Assembly: GCA_900770185.1 (NCBI GenBank)
Contig: CAAGJM010000027.1
Coordinates: 62,001 to 126,000 of the forward strand
Reading direction: 5' to 3'
DNA: 64,000 nt
Source of the DNA: Clostridia bacterium
GTDB lineage: Bacteria > Bacillota > Clostridia > Christensenellales > Borkfalkiaceae
A model generated the notes under the pieces. That model saw only the letters and a list, made by a program, of their open reading frames with translations, had not been told where the DNA came from and searched no databases. Shown here in pieces: positions 15,034-24,900 of the stretch. A program made the translations under genes and the position numbers. Each line of letters begins with the position of its first letter. Position 1 is the stretch's first letter.

Positions 15034-16490
15034 ATAAGTTCACCGCCGAAGTCAAGCTTAGCAATCAGTTCTTTAACGGCCTCTTTATCGTTATACTTTA
15101 TTTTAACGCCCATAACTTCCTGATAATTTTCCGCTCCTTTTCCGCTTAACAACAAAACGTCGCCCGCACGGAGGTAACTTAGCGCATACTCCGTCGCGCG
15201 GTATCTGTTCTGAATGGTTATGTAGCGCATGGTTTTGGGGCGTATACCCTTTTCAATCTCGCGAATTATCGAAAACGGCTCTTCAAAGCGCGGGTTGTCG
15301 CTCGTGATGATAGTATAGTCGGCAAGGCTTGCGGCAATTTCGCCCATAACTTTCCGCTTTTCTTTATCGCGGTTACCGCCGCAACCGAATAAAAGAATAA
15401 GCCTGCCGCTCGTCACTCTGCGCACTGCGTTCAAAGCGTTTTTAAGGCCGTCCGGGGTGTGGGCGTAATCGACGTAAACGTCCGCGCCGTTAAACTCTTC
15501 TACAAACTCTAACCGCCCGGGTACCGCTTCCGTTTCGGTTACGCCTTTAACCGCGCTTTCAAGCGGCACGCCGAACGTAACGGCGGAAGTTATAGCCACC
15601 AACGCATTATACACGTTGAACATACCGATAAGTTTTTGCCTGACGCTTTTGATTTTATCAAACGCGTTTACGATATACGAAGTCGCGCCGCGCGCGGTCG
15701 TTATGTCGATTGCGAAAACGTCGGACGGATTAAGTATGCCGTAAGACACGGGGTTTTTAACTTCGTTTAATAATTCAACGCCCGTTTCATCGTCTGCGTT
15801 AATTATATAATTTTTACAAGAATTTTCGATAAACACGCTTTTTTTGGTGTTTTTATAAGTCGTGAAATCTTTAAAATAATCTAAATGGTCGTGAGTACAG
15901 TTGGTAAAAATCAACTGCTCGAATTTAAGCGCGTACGCGCGCTTTTGCGCTATTGCGTGGGCGGACAGTTCCATACAGCACACCTTCACGCCGCGAGCTA
16001 TCATATCGCTTAAAATTTTAGAAAGCGTTATAGCGCAAGGTGTCGTTAAATCGGGTTCGATAAAAACGCCGTCGTATTTAACGCCGAGCGTGCCTATTAC
16101 GCCGACGTTATACCCACCCGCCGTAAGCGCGTTTTTTAATAAAATAGTCGTGCTAGTTTTGCCGTTCGTCCCGACGACGCCTATAAGTTTTATTCTGCCG
16201 TTTATATTATAAAACCGCTCGGAAACAACGCTCATAACTTCGTGAATATCGCTCGCGATAATCGCGGTTTTAGCCTTACAAGCGGCGTTTTCGGTCACAA
16301 TGAATTTAGCGCCGCGGCTTATCGCCTGCTCGATATAATCGTTGCCGTCAAACCGCTCGCCCTTAACCGCAAAGAACACGTCGCCCGATTTAACAAGCCT
16401 GCTATCGCTCACGATTCCGCTTATTTCTACGTTTAAATCGTTTCCGTTTTCGTTTATTTTTAGTCCGTCAAACAAATAATTCGCTGTCAA
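15030..16490 (-). CDS. murE: UDP-MurNAc-tripeptide synthetase MurE (mDAP type)
   Basis: A 486-residue Mur ligase adding the third amino acid of the stem peptide. GVVGTNGKTSTTILLKN (about 109) is the P-loop, THDHLDYF and YVDYAHTPDGLKNAL are family signatures, and the substrate-recognition motif is TSDNPRFEEP. DNPR is the form found in enzymes that add meso-diaminopimelate, which predicts a mDAP cell wall. The start is a TTG at 16490 with AGGGG 8 bases upstream; I saw no good ATG. It is the first gene of this half of the division cluster. murF, murG and murC are absent from the cluster. Confidence 0.95.
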   Translation of the reverse strand: MTANYLFDGLKINENGNDLNVEISGIVSDSRLVKSGDVFFAVKGERFDGNDYIEQAISRGAKFIVTENAACKAKTAIIASDIHEVMSVVSERFYNINGRIKLIGVVGTNGKTSTTILLKNALTAGGYNVGVIGTLGVKYDGVFIEPDLTTPCAITLSKILSDMIARGVKVCCMELSAHAIAQKRAYALKFEQLIFTNCTHDHLDYFKDFTTYKNTKKSVFIENSCKNYIINADDETGVELLNEVKNPVSYGILNPSDVFAIDITTARGATSYIVNAFDKIKSVRQKLIGMFNVYNALVAITSAVTFGVPLESAVKGVTETEAVPGRLEFVEEFNGADVYVDYAHTPDGLKNALNAVRRVTSGRLILLFGCGGNRDKEKRKVMGEIAASLADYTIITSDNPRFEEPFSIIREIEKGIRPKTMRYITIQNRYRATEYALSYLRAGDVLLLSGKGAENYQEVMGVKIKYNDKEAVKELIAKLDFGGELI

Positions 16491-16694
16491 TTTTTTATCC
16501 CCTGAAACAGTATATGAATAATAATACGGGATAAGAATTAGCGGTTAAAAGTAAATTAAGTTGAAATTTGTCGAATATTGTGACTTAGGGGTCGGACAAT
16601 ATAAGGTAAAATAGCGGCGCACAATTAAGCGTAAGAAATTCTTTACTCGAAGCCATTTTATTTACCCGTTAAATCAACTGCCTCGGCAATTTAA

Positions 16695-16870
16695 GCTTTT
16701 CTTTTGCGGCACGCCGCACTGTGAAAATATTCGATATAGAATGTGCTTTTATAGATTCTTCGCTACGCTTAGAATGACGGTTGCGGACGGTTAGGTTTAC
16801 AAAAAGTAGCCGCCGGCTGTCGCTTCCGCGAGATTCTTCACTGCGCTGTCGCTCCGTTCAGAATGACAGT
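16695..16870. repeat. Dispersed intergenic repeats between murE and guaA
   Basis: The 514-bp gap 16491-17004 has no gene that I can see. It contains the palindrome TGCGGCACGCCGCA near 16706, a copy of the AGATTCTTCGCTACGCTTAGAATGAC-type repeat at 16753-16779 and a longer copy beginning CGCTTCCGCGAGATTCTTC at 16821-16868. The same repeat types recur near 21.3, 25.8-26.1, 28.9, 36.1-36.3 and 51.9 kb. Confidence 0.7.
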
Positions 16871-16946
16871 AAAATAATTTAATCGCTAACCGCTAAACAC
16901 TAATAATTTACCGCCCTATCCGCTAACCGCTTAACACTAATTGCAA

Positions 16947-16984
16947 AACAAAAACGCCTTGCGGTTGCAAAGCGTTTTTTGTTT
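16947..16984 (-). terminator. Terminator after guaA
   Basis: AAACGC(T/C)TTGC with its complement around an AACC loop, with U-rich flanks. It lies 20 bases beyond the guaA stop and could work in both directions. Confidence 0.8.
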
Positions 16985-17004
16985 AAAGTTACGTAATAAA
17001 TATT

Positions 17005-18549
17005 TTATTCCCACTCGATGGTAGCGGGGGGTTTAGAAGTAATATCGTAAACGACTCGGTTTACGTGTTTAACTTCGTTTACGATGCGGGCGGATATTTT
17101 GCTTAACACGTCGTGCGGGATATCTGCCCAGTCAGCGGTCATTCCGTCAATGCTGGTGACGGCGCGAAGAGCGATTGTATAATCGTAAGTCCTTTCGTCA
17201 CCCATAACGCCGACGGAACGCATGCCCGTTAAAACGGCAAAATATTGCCAGATTTCCCTGTCCAAACCCGCAATAGCGACTTCTTCACGCAAAATTGCGT
17301 CTGCGTCCTGCACGATTTTTATCTTTTTAGGGGTAATGTTGCCGATAATTCTGACGGCAAGCCCCGGCCCCGGGAAGGGTTGGCGCATAACTATGCTTTC
17401 GGGAAGCCCGAGTTCCAAGCCGAGCGCGCGCACTTCGTCTTTAAAAAGACTGCGAAGCGGTTCGATAATTTCTTTAAAATCGACAACCGACGGAAGCCCG
17501 CCAACGTTGTGATGGCTTTTGATGACCGCGCTTTTGCCAAGCCCGCTTTCGATAACATCGGGATAAATGGTGCCCTGCACGAGATAATCTACCTTGCCGA
17601 TTTTCTTCGCTTCGACGCTGAACACGTCGATAAACGCTTTGCCGATAATTTTGCGCTTCTTTTCAGGGTCCTTTACCCCTTGAAGTTGCTTTAAGAAGTA
17701 TTTGGACGCGTCAACCTTGATAAGGTTCATTCCGCGTTCTTCTTTAAATACGCGCATGACTTCGTCCGCTTCGTTTTTGCGCAGAAGCCCATGGTCAACG
17801 AAAATGCAGGTTAAGTTATCGCCCGCCGCCCTATGTATAAGCGTTGCGGCAACCGCGCTGTCAACGCCGCCGCTCATTGCGCACAAAACCTTTTTGTCGC
17901 CGATTTTTACTTTAAGCGCGGCGACTTGTTCGGCGGCGTAATCGCCCATTTTCCAGTCGCCTTTCGCTTTGCACACGTTATACAAAAAGTTGCTTAAAAT
18001 GGCGTTACCCTGCTTTGTGTGAACGACTTCGGGGTGGAACTGCACGGCGTAAATTTTGCGTGCGGCGTTTTCGTACGCGGCGATTTTGCAAGTATCGGTC
18101 GTGGCGGTTACGGTGAAGCCCTCGGGAAGCTTAGCAACCTGATCGGTATGGCTCATCCAGCAGACGTTATCTTTATCGACGCCGTTAAATAGCACAGAGT
18201 TATCGGAATATTTGATTTTTTGTCTGCCGTATTCGCGCGTGGTTGCGTGAACGACGGTGCCGCCGTTTTGGTATGCTATAAGCTGCATGCCGTAGCATAT
18301 ACCCAAAACGGGAACGCCGAGATTATAAATTTCGGTTGAAATTTTGGGGGTGTCTTCGGCAAAAACGCTGTTCGGCCCGCCGGTAAAAATAATGCCTATC
18401 GGGTTATAACTTTTAATTCTTTCCAAGCTTACGTCGGCGGGCAAAAGTTCCGCGTAAACGTTAAGGTTCCTTACCCTGCGGACGATAAGCTGGTTGTACT
18501 GCCCGCCGAAATCGAGGACGAGCACTGTTTCGCGATTTTCTTTGTTCAT
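17005..18549 (-). CDS. guaA: GMP synthase (glutamine-hydrolysing)
   Basis: A 514-residue enzyme converting XMP to GMP with glutamine and ATP. The N-terminal class I amidotransferase has FTGGPNSVF, the nucleophile region GICYGMQL and QFHPEVVHT with the catalytic His/Glu. The ATP-pyrophosphatase domain has the P-loop LCAMSGGVDSAVAATL near residue 220. The C-terminal dimerisation domain ends in the conserved KPPATIEWE. It is the last of a purB-purA-guaA set with 9-11 bp gaps, so AMP and GMP branches are co-transcribed here. Confidence 0.98.
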   Translation of the reverse strand: MNKENRETVLVLDFGGQYNQLIVRRVRNLNVYAELLPADVSLERIKSYNPIGIIFTGGPNSVFAEDTPKISTEIYNLGVPVLGICYGMQLIAYQNGGTVVHATTREYGRQKIKYSDNSVLFNGVDKDNVCWMSHTDQVAKLPEGFTVTATTDTCKIAAYENAARKIYAVQFHPEVVHTKQGNAILSNFLYNVCKAKGDWKMGDYAAEQVAALKVKIGDKKVLCAMSGGVDSAVAATLIHRAAGDNLTCIFVDHGLLRKNEADEVMRVFKEERGMNLIKVDASKYFLKQLQGVKDPEKKRKIIGKAFIDVFSVEAKKIGKVDYLVQGTIYPDVIESGLGKSAVIKSHHNVGGLPSVVDFKEIIEPLRSLFKDEVRALGLELGLPESIVMRQPFPGPGLAVRIIGNITPKKIKIVQDADAILREEVAIAGLDREIWQYFAVLTGMRSVGVMGDERTYDYTIALRAVTSIDGMTADWADIPHDVLSKISARIVNEVKHVNRVVYDITSKPPATIEWE

Positions 18550-18558
18550 ATAATACGA

Positions 18559-19830
18559 TTAGTCAACTTTAATATATTCTTCCCTGTCAGCGCCGACGGA
18601 AATGTATCCGATGCGGCAACCGACCGTTCTTTCGATAAATTTAATGTACTTTTTAGCGTTTTCGGGTAGACTTTCCCAAGTTCTGCACTTGCTTACGTCG
18701 CCGAAACCGTCCAAATATTCGATGACGGGTTTTGCTTTGTTAAGCGCTTCGCCCGACGGGAAAACGGTGGTTCTTTCGCCGTTTACTTCGTACGCGACGC
18801 AAACGGGAATTTTATCAAGGTACGATAAAACGTCGAGTTTAGTAAGAGCTATAGTGTCCGCGCCCTGAATTTTAACGCCGTAACGGGAAGCAACCACGTC
18901 GAACGCGCCCACTCTTCTGGGTCTACCGGTAGCCGCACCGTACTCGCCGCCCGCTTTTCTCAACGCTTCGCCTTCATCGCCGAACATTTCGGCGGTAAAC
19001 GGACCTTCGCCGACGCACGTCGAATAAGCCTTCATGATACCAATGACGTTGGTGAGTTTTTCGCCCGGGATACCCGCGCCGATAGGAGCGTAAGCGGAAA
19101 TCGTAGAAGACGATGAGGTGTAGGGGTAAATGCCGAAGTCGATATCGCGGAGCGCGCCGAGTTGCGCCTCGAACATAATGCTTTTGCCTTTTTTAATCTC
19201 TTCGGACAAATATTCGGTGGTGTTTACGATATAATCTTTGAACGGAAGGGCGTAAGTTTCAAGCCAGTTTACGATTTCGTCAACCTTGATAGGTTCGGCT
19301 TTGTAGCCGCCCACAACCGTTAAGTTCTTCCATTCGATAATGCCAGGAAGTTTTTTAAGAAGATAGTCGAAGTGTAAAATATCGCCCATACGGAAGGTCT
19401 TTTTCATATATTTATCAGCGTAAACGGGAGCGATGCCGCGGCGGGTCGAGCCGAATTTCGCGTCGCCCAAACGGTCTTCTTCAAGCCCGTCCAAAAGTAC
19501 GTGATAGGGCATGCAAATGGTTGCCCTGTCGCTTATTTTAAGATTTTCAGGCGTGATTTTAACACCTTGCTCTCTTAATTTTTTAACTTCGTTAAACAAA
19601 TGTTTTACGTCGATGACCATACCCGTACCAAGCACGTTTACGGTGTTATCCCTTAAAATGCCGGAAGGAAGAAGGTTTAAAACAACCTTCATGCCGTCTT
19701 TAATGATGGTGTGCCCCGCGTTGTTACCGCCCTGATATCTGCAAACGATATCGTAGTTTTCCGACAACAGGTCAACCATTCTGCCTTTGCCTTCGTCGCC
19801 CCAGTTAATACCGACTATGGATGTTAACAT
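18559..19830 (-). CDS. purA: Adenylosuccinate synthase
   Basis: A 423-residue GTP-dependent enzyme that joins IMP and aspartate, the first step to AMP. GINWGDEGKGRMVDLLS is the GDEGKGK-type P-loop region; this protein has Arg where many have Lys after GKG. NNAGHTI and GATTGRPRRVGAFD-like residues (here AATGRPRRVGAFD) are the other signatures. The length is normal. The ribosome binding site is AAAGGAG. It lies between purB and guaA. Confidence 0.98.
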   Translation of the reverse strand: MLTSIVGINWGDEGKGRMVDLLSENYDIVCRYQGGNNAGHTIIKDGMKVVLNLLPSGILRDNTVNVLGTGMVIDVKHLFNEVKKLREQGVKITPENLKISDRATICMPYHVLLDGLEEDRLGDAKFGSTRRGIAPVYADKYMKKTFRMGDILHFDYLLKKLPGIIEWKNLTVVGGYKAEPIKVDEIVNWLETYALPFKDYIVNTTEYLSEEIKKGKSIMFEAQLGALRDIDFGIYPYTSSSSTISAYAPIGAGIPGEKLTNVIGIMKAYSTCVGEGPFTAEMFGDEGEALRKAGGEYGAATGRPRRVGAFDVVASRYGVKIQGADTIALTKLDVLSYLDKIPVCVAYEVNGERTTVFPSGEALNKAKPVIEYLDGFGDVSKCRTWESLPENAKKYIKFIERTVGCRIGYISVGADREEYIKVD

Positions 19831-19841
19831 TGTTTTCTCCT

Positions 19842-21272
19842 TTAAACCTTTATTTTAATATCTAAACCGAGTTCCGATTTGTTTGCGTTTAAAATCGGTT
19901 TAACGGTTTCGTTTAAATATTTATCGACTTGTTTTTCGGCTAAGCCCGTAAACGAAAAATCGGTCAGGATTTTATCGAGTTCGGCTTTTGTTAAATTGAA
20001 AGTTTTATCCTCGGCGATTTGTTGCAAAAGATTATTTTCGCCGCCGTTTAACTTTATGTTTTTAGCGGTTGCGGTGGAAAGTTTGCGGATTTCTTCGTGA
20101 AGAACTTGCCTGTCCCCGCCCTTTTCGACGCAATACATTAAAATGTTTTCGGTCGCGATAAACGGGAGCTCTTCGCTAAGATGCTTTTCGATAACTTTCG
20201 GGTACACCGTTCCGTTTGAAATTACGTTTATATAGAGCGACAAAATGCCGTCCACCGCCAAAAATGCTTCGGGAAGCGATATGCGGCGGTTTGCCGAATC
20301 GTCAAGCGTGCGCTCGAACCACTGCGAAGCCGCGGTTATGGCGGGGTTCATCGCGTCGACGATAACGTATCTTGAAAGCGACGCGATGCGCTCGCTTCTC
20401 ATAGGGTTGCGCTTATAAGCCATTGCAGATGAGCCGACCTGCCCGCTTTCAAAAGGCTCGTCAAACTCTTTGAGGTGGCTTAGAAGCCTTATGTCGCTTG
20501 AAAATTTGGACGCGCTTTGCGCTATCATAGATAAAACCGACAAAACGTTGAAGTCAACCTTTCGCGAATAAGTCTGCCCCGAAACGCTGTAACAGCCGTT
20601 AAAGCCCAACTTTTCGGCGATTTTTTTCTCTAAGGCGTAAACCTTTTCGGCGTCGCCGTTAAACAGAGTTAAAAAACTTGCGGCGGTGCCCGTCGTGCCC
20701 TTACAGCCGAGAAGTTTAAGGTGTTCGAGCTGAAAATCCAAATTTTCAAGGTCGAAAATCAAGTCCTGAAGCCAAAGGGTGGCGCGCTTGCCGACGGTTG
20801 TAGGCTGAGCCGATTGAAAATGAGTGTATGCAAGGGTTATCTGCGACTTGTATTTTTCCGCAAAATCGCTCACCGCTTTAATCGCGTTGAGCAAAAGTTC
20901 GCGTATGCGAAGTAAGCCTTCGCGCATGACGATGACGTCCGTATTGTCGCCGACGTAGCAAGAAGTAGCGCCTAAGTGGACGATCGGTTTTGCCGTCGGG
21001 CACAAATCGCAAAAAGCGCGGAGGTGCGCCATAACGTCGTGACGGAGAAGAATTTCATACTCTTTTGCCTTGTCGTAGTCGATATCGGTTAAGTGAGCGC
21101 GCATTTCGTCAAGCTGAGCGTCGGTTATATCCAAACCGAGTTCTTTTTCGCTTTCGGCAAGCACCAGCCAAAGCTTACGCCAGGTGGAAAACTTTTTGTC
21201 GTTTGAAAAAATGCGTTTCATTTCGTCGCTTGCGTATCTTAAACACAAGGGGTTTTCGTAAAATTCTGCCAT
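19842..21272 (-). CDS. purB: Adenylosuccinate lyase
   Basis: A 476-residue member of the fumarase/aspartase superfamily. It cleaves SAICAR and adenylosuccinate in purine synthesis. THFQSAQPTTVGKRATLW near residue 152 contains the catalytic His region, and the signature loop GSSAMAYKRNPMRSE is near residue 280. The C-terminal helical region is complete. It starts the purB-purA-guaA set. Upstream is a 221-bp gap containing decayed copies of intergenic repeats. Confidence 0.97.
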   Translation of the reverse strand: MAEFYENPLCLRYASDEMKRIFSNDKKFSTWRKLWLVLAESEKELGLDITDAQLDEMRAHLTDIDYDKAKEYEILLRHDVMAHLRAFCDLCPTAKPIVHLGATSCYVGDNTDVIVMREGLLRIRELLLNAIKAVSDFAEKYKSQITLAYTHFQSAQPTTVGKRATLWLQDLIFDLENLDFQLEHLKLLGCKGTTGTAASFLTLFNGDAEKVYALEKKIAEKLGFNGCYSVSGQTYSRKVDFNVLSVLSMIAQSASKFSSDIRLLSHLKEFDEPFESGQVGSSAMAYKRNPMRSERIASLSRYVIVDAMNPAITAASQWFERTLDDSANRRISLPEAFLAVDGILSLYINVISNGTVYPKVIEKHLSEELPFIATENILMYCVEKGGDRQVLHEEIRKLSTATAKNIKLNGGENNLLQQIAEDKTFNLTKAELDKILTDFSFTGLAEKQVDKYLNETVKPILNANKSELGLDIKIKV

Positions 21273-21493
21273 ATCTTCTCCGTTTTTGTTGAGTTTTGGT
21301 TGTTTACCGCTTACGCGAAATTCTTCGCTTCCGTCGTTTCGAGCAGAAAACTTTTAATCTATAATAGCAAATCCCCGGTCAACTTCGTTGCCGACCCCCT
21401 TTAACAAGGGAGCCAAGGGGCACCGCTCTATCCACTAATACATTTTAAGTTAAATAAGTTATTTAGTCAACTTAATTCTACGGCTAAACAGCT

Positions 21494-23110
21494 TTATTTA
21501 CCGCCCTTTTTATCCGCATTTTTAAGCGCGGCGGATATAAGGCCGCAAAACAGCGGGTGGGGTTTATCGGGGCGCGACTTAAATTCGGGATGGAATTGCA
21601 CGCCGACGAAGAAGTCGCACTTCGGGTTTTCGATAGTTTCAACGATGTAGCCGTCGGGTGAAGTACCGCCGATAACAAGACCGTTTTCGGTGAGTACGTC
21701 GCGATAGTCGTTGTTAAACTCGTAACGGTGGCGGTGGCGTTCAAACACTTCAAGTGTTTTGTAGCACTCGAAAAGTTTGGTGTTTTCGTTGATTTTAAGC
21801 GGATACGCGCCTAAACGCAAAGTGCCGCCCTTGTTGACGGTTTCGCTTTGGTCGGGCAAAAAGTCGATAACCTTATTCGCTCCGTTCGGCTTGAATTCGC
21901 CGCTGTCGGCGTCCTTTATCCCCGCAACGTTACGGGCAAATTCGATAACCGCCGTCTGCATGCCTAAACATATACCGAGGTAAGGCACGTTGTTTTCGCG
22001 GGCGTATTTCGCGGCGATTATTTTACCCTCGATACCCCTGTTGCCGAATCCTCCGGGAACCAAAATTCCGTCCGCGTCCTTTAAAATATCGGCAACGTTT
22101 TTTTCGGTCACCGTTTCGCTGTCAGTCCATAAAATTTCGACTTTCGCGCCGAGTAGGTACCCCGCGTGGCGCAACGCTTCCGCAACCGACAAATACGCGT
22201 CGTGAAGGGCAACGTATTTACCGACGAGTGCGATTTTAACCGTTTTGTGCAGATTTTTAATGCGGTCGACCATTTCTTCCCATTCGGTTAAGTCGGGCGC
22301 GGGGGCGTTTATGCCGAGTTCGCGGCACACGACTTCCGAAAAGTTGCTTTTTTCAAGCATAAGCGGCGCTTCGTACAAAACGGGAAGCGTAATGTTTTCG
22401 ATTACGCAGTCTTTCTTTACGTTGCAAAACAGCGCGATTTTATTGAATATGCTCTCTTCGAGCGGTTCGTCCGCGCGTAAAATTATGACGTCTGGCTTAA
22501 CGCCCATGCCCTGCAATTCTTTAACCGAGTGTTGGGTTGGCTTTGACTTGTGTTCGTCGCTGCCCGATAAAAACGGAACGAGCGTTACGTGTATAAACAA
22601 ACTGTTTTCTTTGCCGACTTCAAGCGAGATTTGCCTTACCGCTTCGATGAACGCCTGCGATTCGATATCGCCTATCGTTCCGCCGATTTCGGTTATGATA
22701 ACGTCGGCGTCGGTTTCTTTTCCGACCCTGTACACGAATTCTTTGATTTCGTTCGTAACGTGGGGGATAATCTGAACGGTCGAGCCTAAATACTCGCCCT
22801 TTCTTTCTTTATTTAAAACGTTCCAATAAACCTTACCGGTCGTAAGATTAGAGAACTTATTTAAGTTTTCGTCGATAAAGCGTTCGTAATGGCCTAAATC
22901 GAGGTCGGTTTCCGCACCGTCTTCGGTGACGTAAACCTCGCCGTGCTGGTACGGGCTCATCGTTCCCGGGTCAACGTTTATGTACGGGTCAAGTTTCTGG
23001 GCGGCAACTTTAAGCCCTCTTGCTTTTAATAATCTTCCGAGTGAAGCCGCCGTTATGCCCTTACCTAAACCTGACACGACGCCGCCTGTAACAAAAATAT
23101 ACTTTTTCAT
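21494..23110 (-). CDS. pyrG: CTP synthase
   Basis: A 538-residue enzyme aminating UTP to CTP with glutamine and ATP. The N-terminal synthetase domain begins MKKYIFVTGGVVSGLGKGI and contains LDPYINVDPGTMSPYQHGEV. The C-terminal class I amidotransferase has LVPGGFGNRG, the nucleophile in YLGICLGMQ and FHPEFKSRP. The length is normal. It lies 43 bp after the ANTAR regulator gene on the same strand, so it may be read through from the nitrogen operon. Confidence 0.98.
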   Translation of the reverse strand: MKKYIFVTGGVVSGLGKGITAASLGRLLKARGLKVAAQKLDPYINVDPGTMSPYQHGEVYVTEDGAETDLDLGHYERFIDENLNKFSNLTTGKVYWNVLNKERKGEYLGSTVQIIPHVTNEIKEFVYRVGKETDADVIITEIGGTIGDIESQAFIEAVRQISLEVGKENSLFIHVTLVPFLSGSDEHKSKPTQHSVKELQGMGVKPDVIILRADEPLEESIFNKIALFCNVKKDCVIENITLPVLYEAPLMLEKSNFSEVVCRELGINAPAPDLTEWEEMVDRIKNLHKTVKIALVGKYVALHDAYLSVAEALRHAGYLLGAKVEILWTDSETVTEKNVADILKDADGILVPGGFGNRGIEGKIIAAKYARENNVPYLGICLGMQTAVIEFARNVAGIKDADSGEFKPNGANKVIDFLPDQSETVNKGGTLRLGAYPLKINENTKLFECYKTLEVFERHRHRYEFNNDYRDVLTENGLVIGGTSPDGYIVETIENPKCDFFVGVQFHPEFKSRPDKPHPLFCGLISAALKNADKKGGK

Positions 23111-23153
23111 AAAATCCTTTAATTTATCTATAAATATTGCAAAAATTCAATTT

Positions 23154-23729
23154 TTAGTTTCCGTAAGTTTTGATAATGTCTGCGGCAACGTCCGAACGCT
23201 TGACGCACCTGTCCATCGCCTGCTTTTCAATATACTTATGGGCTTCTTGTTCGGAAAAGGAAAGTTTAGCGATAAGCAGCAACTTTGCCCTGCCGATAAG
23301 TTTAATTTCTTCCATTTTTTTATTTAAGTTTTCCGCTTTTTGTTTATAAGCGTTTAAGCGGGTTTCGGTCGAAAGCATAAGCGAAACGGCTTGATAAAGC
23401 GTTTGTTTTTGAATAGGCTTACTCAAACAGAATACGCCGAGCCGCTCCATACCCGCTTCGACCCCGTCGAAAACGTCCTGTCGAACGATAAGCATTACGG
23501 CCGCAGCGGTTATCGTAACCGCGGTTTCGGCAAGCTCTGTACCGAACTCGTCTTTAAGCGGTGTGTTTATAAACACTGCCCCATAGTCTTTTTCGGTAAG
23601 GGCACGACGGGCTTCCGCGCCGCTACCGACCAAATCCAAGTCGTAACGCGCGGTTAAATTGTCCTTTAAATATTGAGCTCCGCTCTCGGTGGAGGACACG
23701 ATTAAACCCTTTCGCTTGCCGATTACCAT
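23154..23729 (-). CDS. ANTAR-domain antitermination regulator with degenerate receiver
   Basis: A 191-residue protein: a receiver-like domain (about 1-115), a coiled-coil linker (EKAENLNKKMEEIK) and a C-terminal ANTAR three-helix domain. ANTAR features are KLLLIAKLSFSEQEAHKYIEKQAMDRCVKRSDVAADII, resembling NasT/AmiR (quoted here as segments: SFSEQEAHKYIEK and AMDRCVKRSDVAADII). ANTAR proteins bind paired hexaloop hairpins in leader RNA and prevent termination. The receiver lacks the usual acidic pocket: VSSTES replaces the Asp pair and AVFINTPL has no phospho-acceptor Asp, though the LSKP lysine remains. It lies 9 bp after glnA. Likely targets are nitrogen operon leaders. Confidence 0.85.
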   Translation of the reverse strand: MVIGKRKGLIVSSTESGAQYLKDNLTARYDLDLVGSGAEARRALTEKDYGAVFINTPLKDEFGTELAETAVTITAAAVMLIVRQDVFDGVEAGMERLGVFCLSKPIQKQTLYQAVSLMLSTETRLNAYKQKAENLNKKMEEIKLIGRAKLLLIAKLSFSEQEAHKYIEKQAMDRCVKRSDVAADIIKTYGN

Positions 23730-23738
23730 AAATTAGTT

Positions 23739-24890
23739 TTACTTTAAAAACGCTTCGCCTATATGGCTTTTAACAAATTCGCTGTTTAACGCAAGCTTTT
23801 TTGCCTCGTTTAAACTTTCGGGCAAAGTTCCGCCGCTTACGGCGGCTATGTCAAGCCCCTTTTCAACCCCTTCAAGCCCCGCGAAAATAATCAGCGCGTA
23901 GGCAAGGTATACGTTTGCCATACCGTCGGGCGACCTTAGCTCAAACCGTTCGCCCGTTTTGCCGGCAGGAATACGAACGAGGGCGTTGCGATTTTCTTTA
24001 TCGCAGAAAATTTGCTTGGGCGCTTTATTAAGCCCTAAACGCTCGTAAGAATTTTCGGTCGGGTTTAAAAAGTAAGTTATTTCTTTAATTCTGCTCATAA
24101 CGCCTGCAATGAACGGCTCGAAAATTCTTTCGCCGCCGACCTTTTCAACCGAAACGTTTACGTGCATACCGCTTCCGCTTGAATCAAGCAACGGTTTCGG
24201 CTCGAAACTTGCGTTAAAGCCGTTTTTGTACGCAACTATTTGCGTGGCGTTTTTAAATATCACGGCGTGGTCGGCCGACGACAAAGCGTCGGAATATTTA
24301 AAATCGATTTCGTTCTGACCGGGACCTTCTTCGTGATGCGAACATTCCGGGGTCAACCCCATTTCTTCAATCGTCAAACAAATTTCGCGGCGGACGTTTT
24401 CACCTTTATCGAGCGGCGCAACGTCCATATATCCCGCCGCGTCGGACGGCTCTTTCGTCGGATTGCCGTTCTCGTCGGTTTTAAAAAGATAAAACTCAAA
24501 TTCTGCGGCAAAATTACAAGTGATTCCCGCATTTTTTGCGGCTTCAACCGCACGTTTCAAAACGCCTCTGCTATCAGAGGGAACACTTTCGCCGCGCGAG
24601 TTTTTAACGTCGCAAAAAAGCCTGATAACCCTGCCGTGCGACGGCCGCCACGGAAGCACCGTAAGCGTATCGGGGTCGGGAAACAAGAAAAGGTCGGAAC
24701 AATCTGCGGCCGCAAAACCTTTGATTGCCGAACCGTCGATAGAAACGCCGCTTGAAAAGGCGCGTTCGAGCTCACCCGGCATAACCGACGCGTTTTTAAG
24801 GTTTCCGTCAACGTCCAAAAAGGCAAGCCTTATAAACTTGACGTCTTCTTCCCGAACGTAGTCGAGAACGTCTTTAACAGTATTTTTCAT
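23739..24890 (-). CDS. glnA: Short type I glutamine synthetase
   Basis: A 383-residue glutamine synthetase (glutamate + NH3 + ATP). FIRLAFLDVDGNLKN is the N-terminal region, SIDGSAIKGFAAAD the beta-grasp site, FAAEFEFYLF and HHEEGPGQNEID the metal sites, and SGSGMHVNVSV the GSGMH ATP/Glu site. NRNALVRIPAGKTGERFELRSPDGMANVYLA-type residues follow (key part NALVRIP...ERFELRSPDG). It is about 60 residues shorter than usual GSI-alpha enzymes. It lies between the GXGXG glutamate-synthase subunit gene and the ANTAR gene, forming a GS/GOGAT unit. Confidence 0.93.
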   Translation of the reverse strand: MKNTVKDVLDYVREEDVKFIRLAFLDVDGNLKNASVMPGELERAFSSGVSIDGSAIKGFAAADCSDLFLFPDPDTLTVLPWRPSHGRVIRLFCDVKNSRGESVPSDSRGVLKRAVEAAKNAGITCNFAAEFEFYLFKTDENGNPTKEPSDAAGYMDVAPLDKGENVRREICLTIEEMGLTPECSHHEEGPGQNEIDFKYSDALSSADHAVIFKNATQIVAYKNGFNASFEPKPLLDSSGSGMHVNVSVEKVGGERIFEPFIAGVMSRIKEITYFLNPTENSYERLGLNKAPKQIFCDKENRNALVRIPAGKTGERFELRSPDGMANVYLAYALIIFAGLEGVEKGLDIAAVSGGTLPESLNEAKKLALNSEFVKSHIGEAFLK

Positions 24891-24900
24891 TGCCGCTCCT

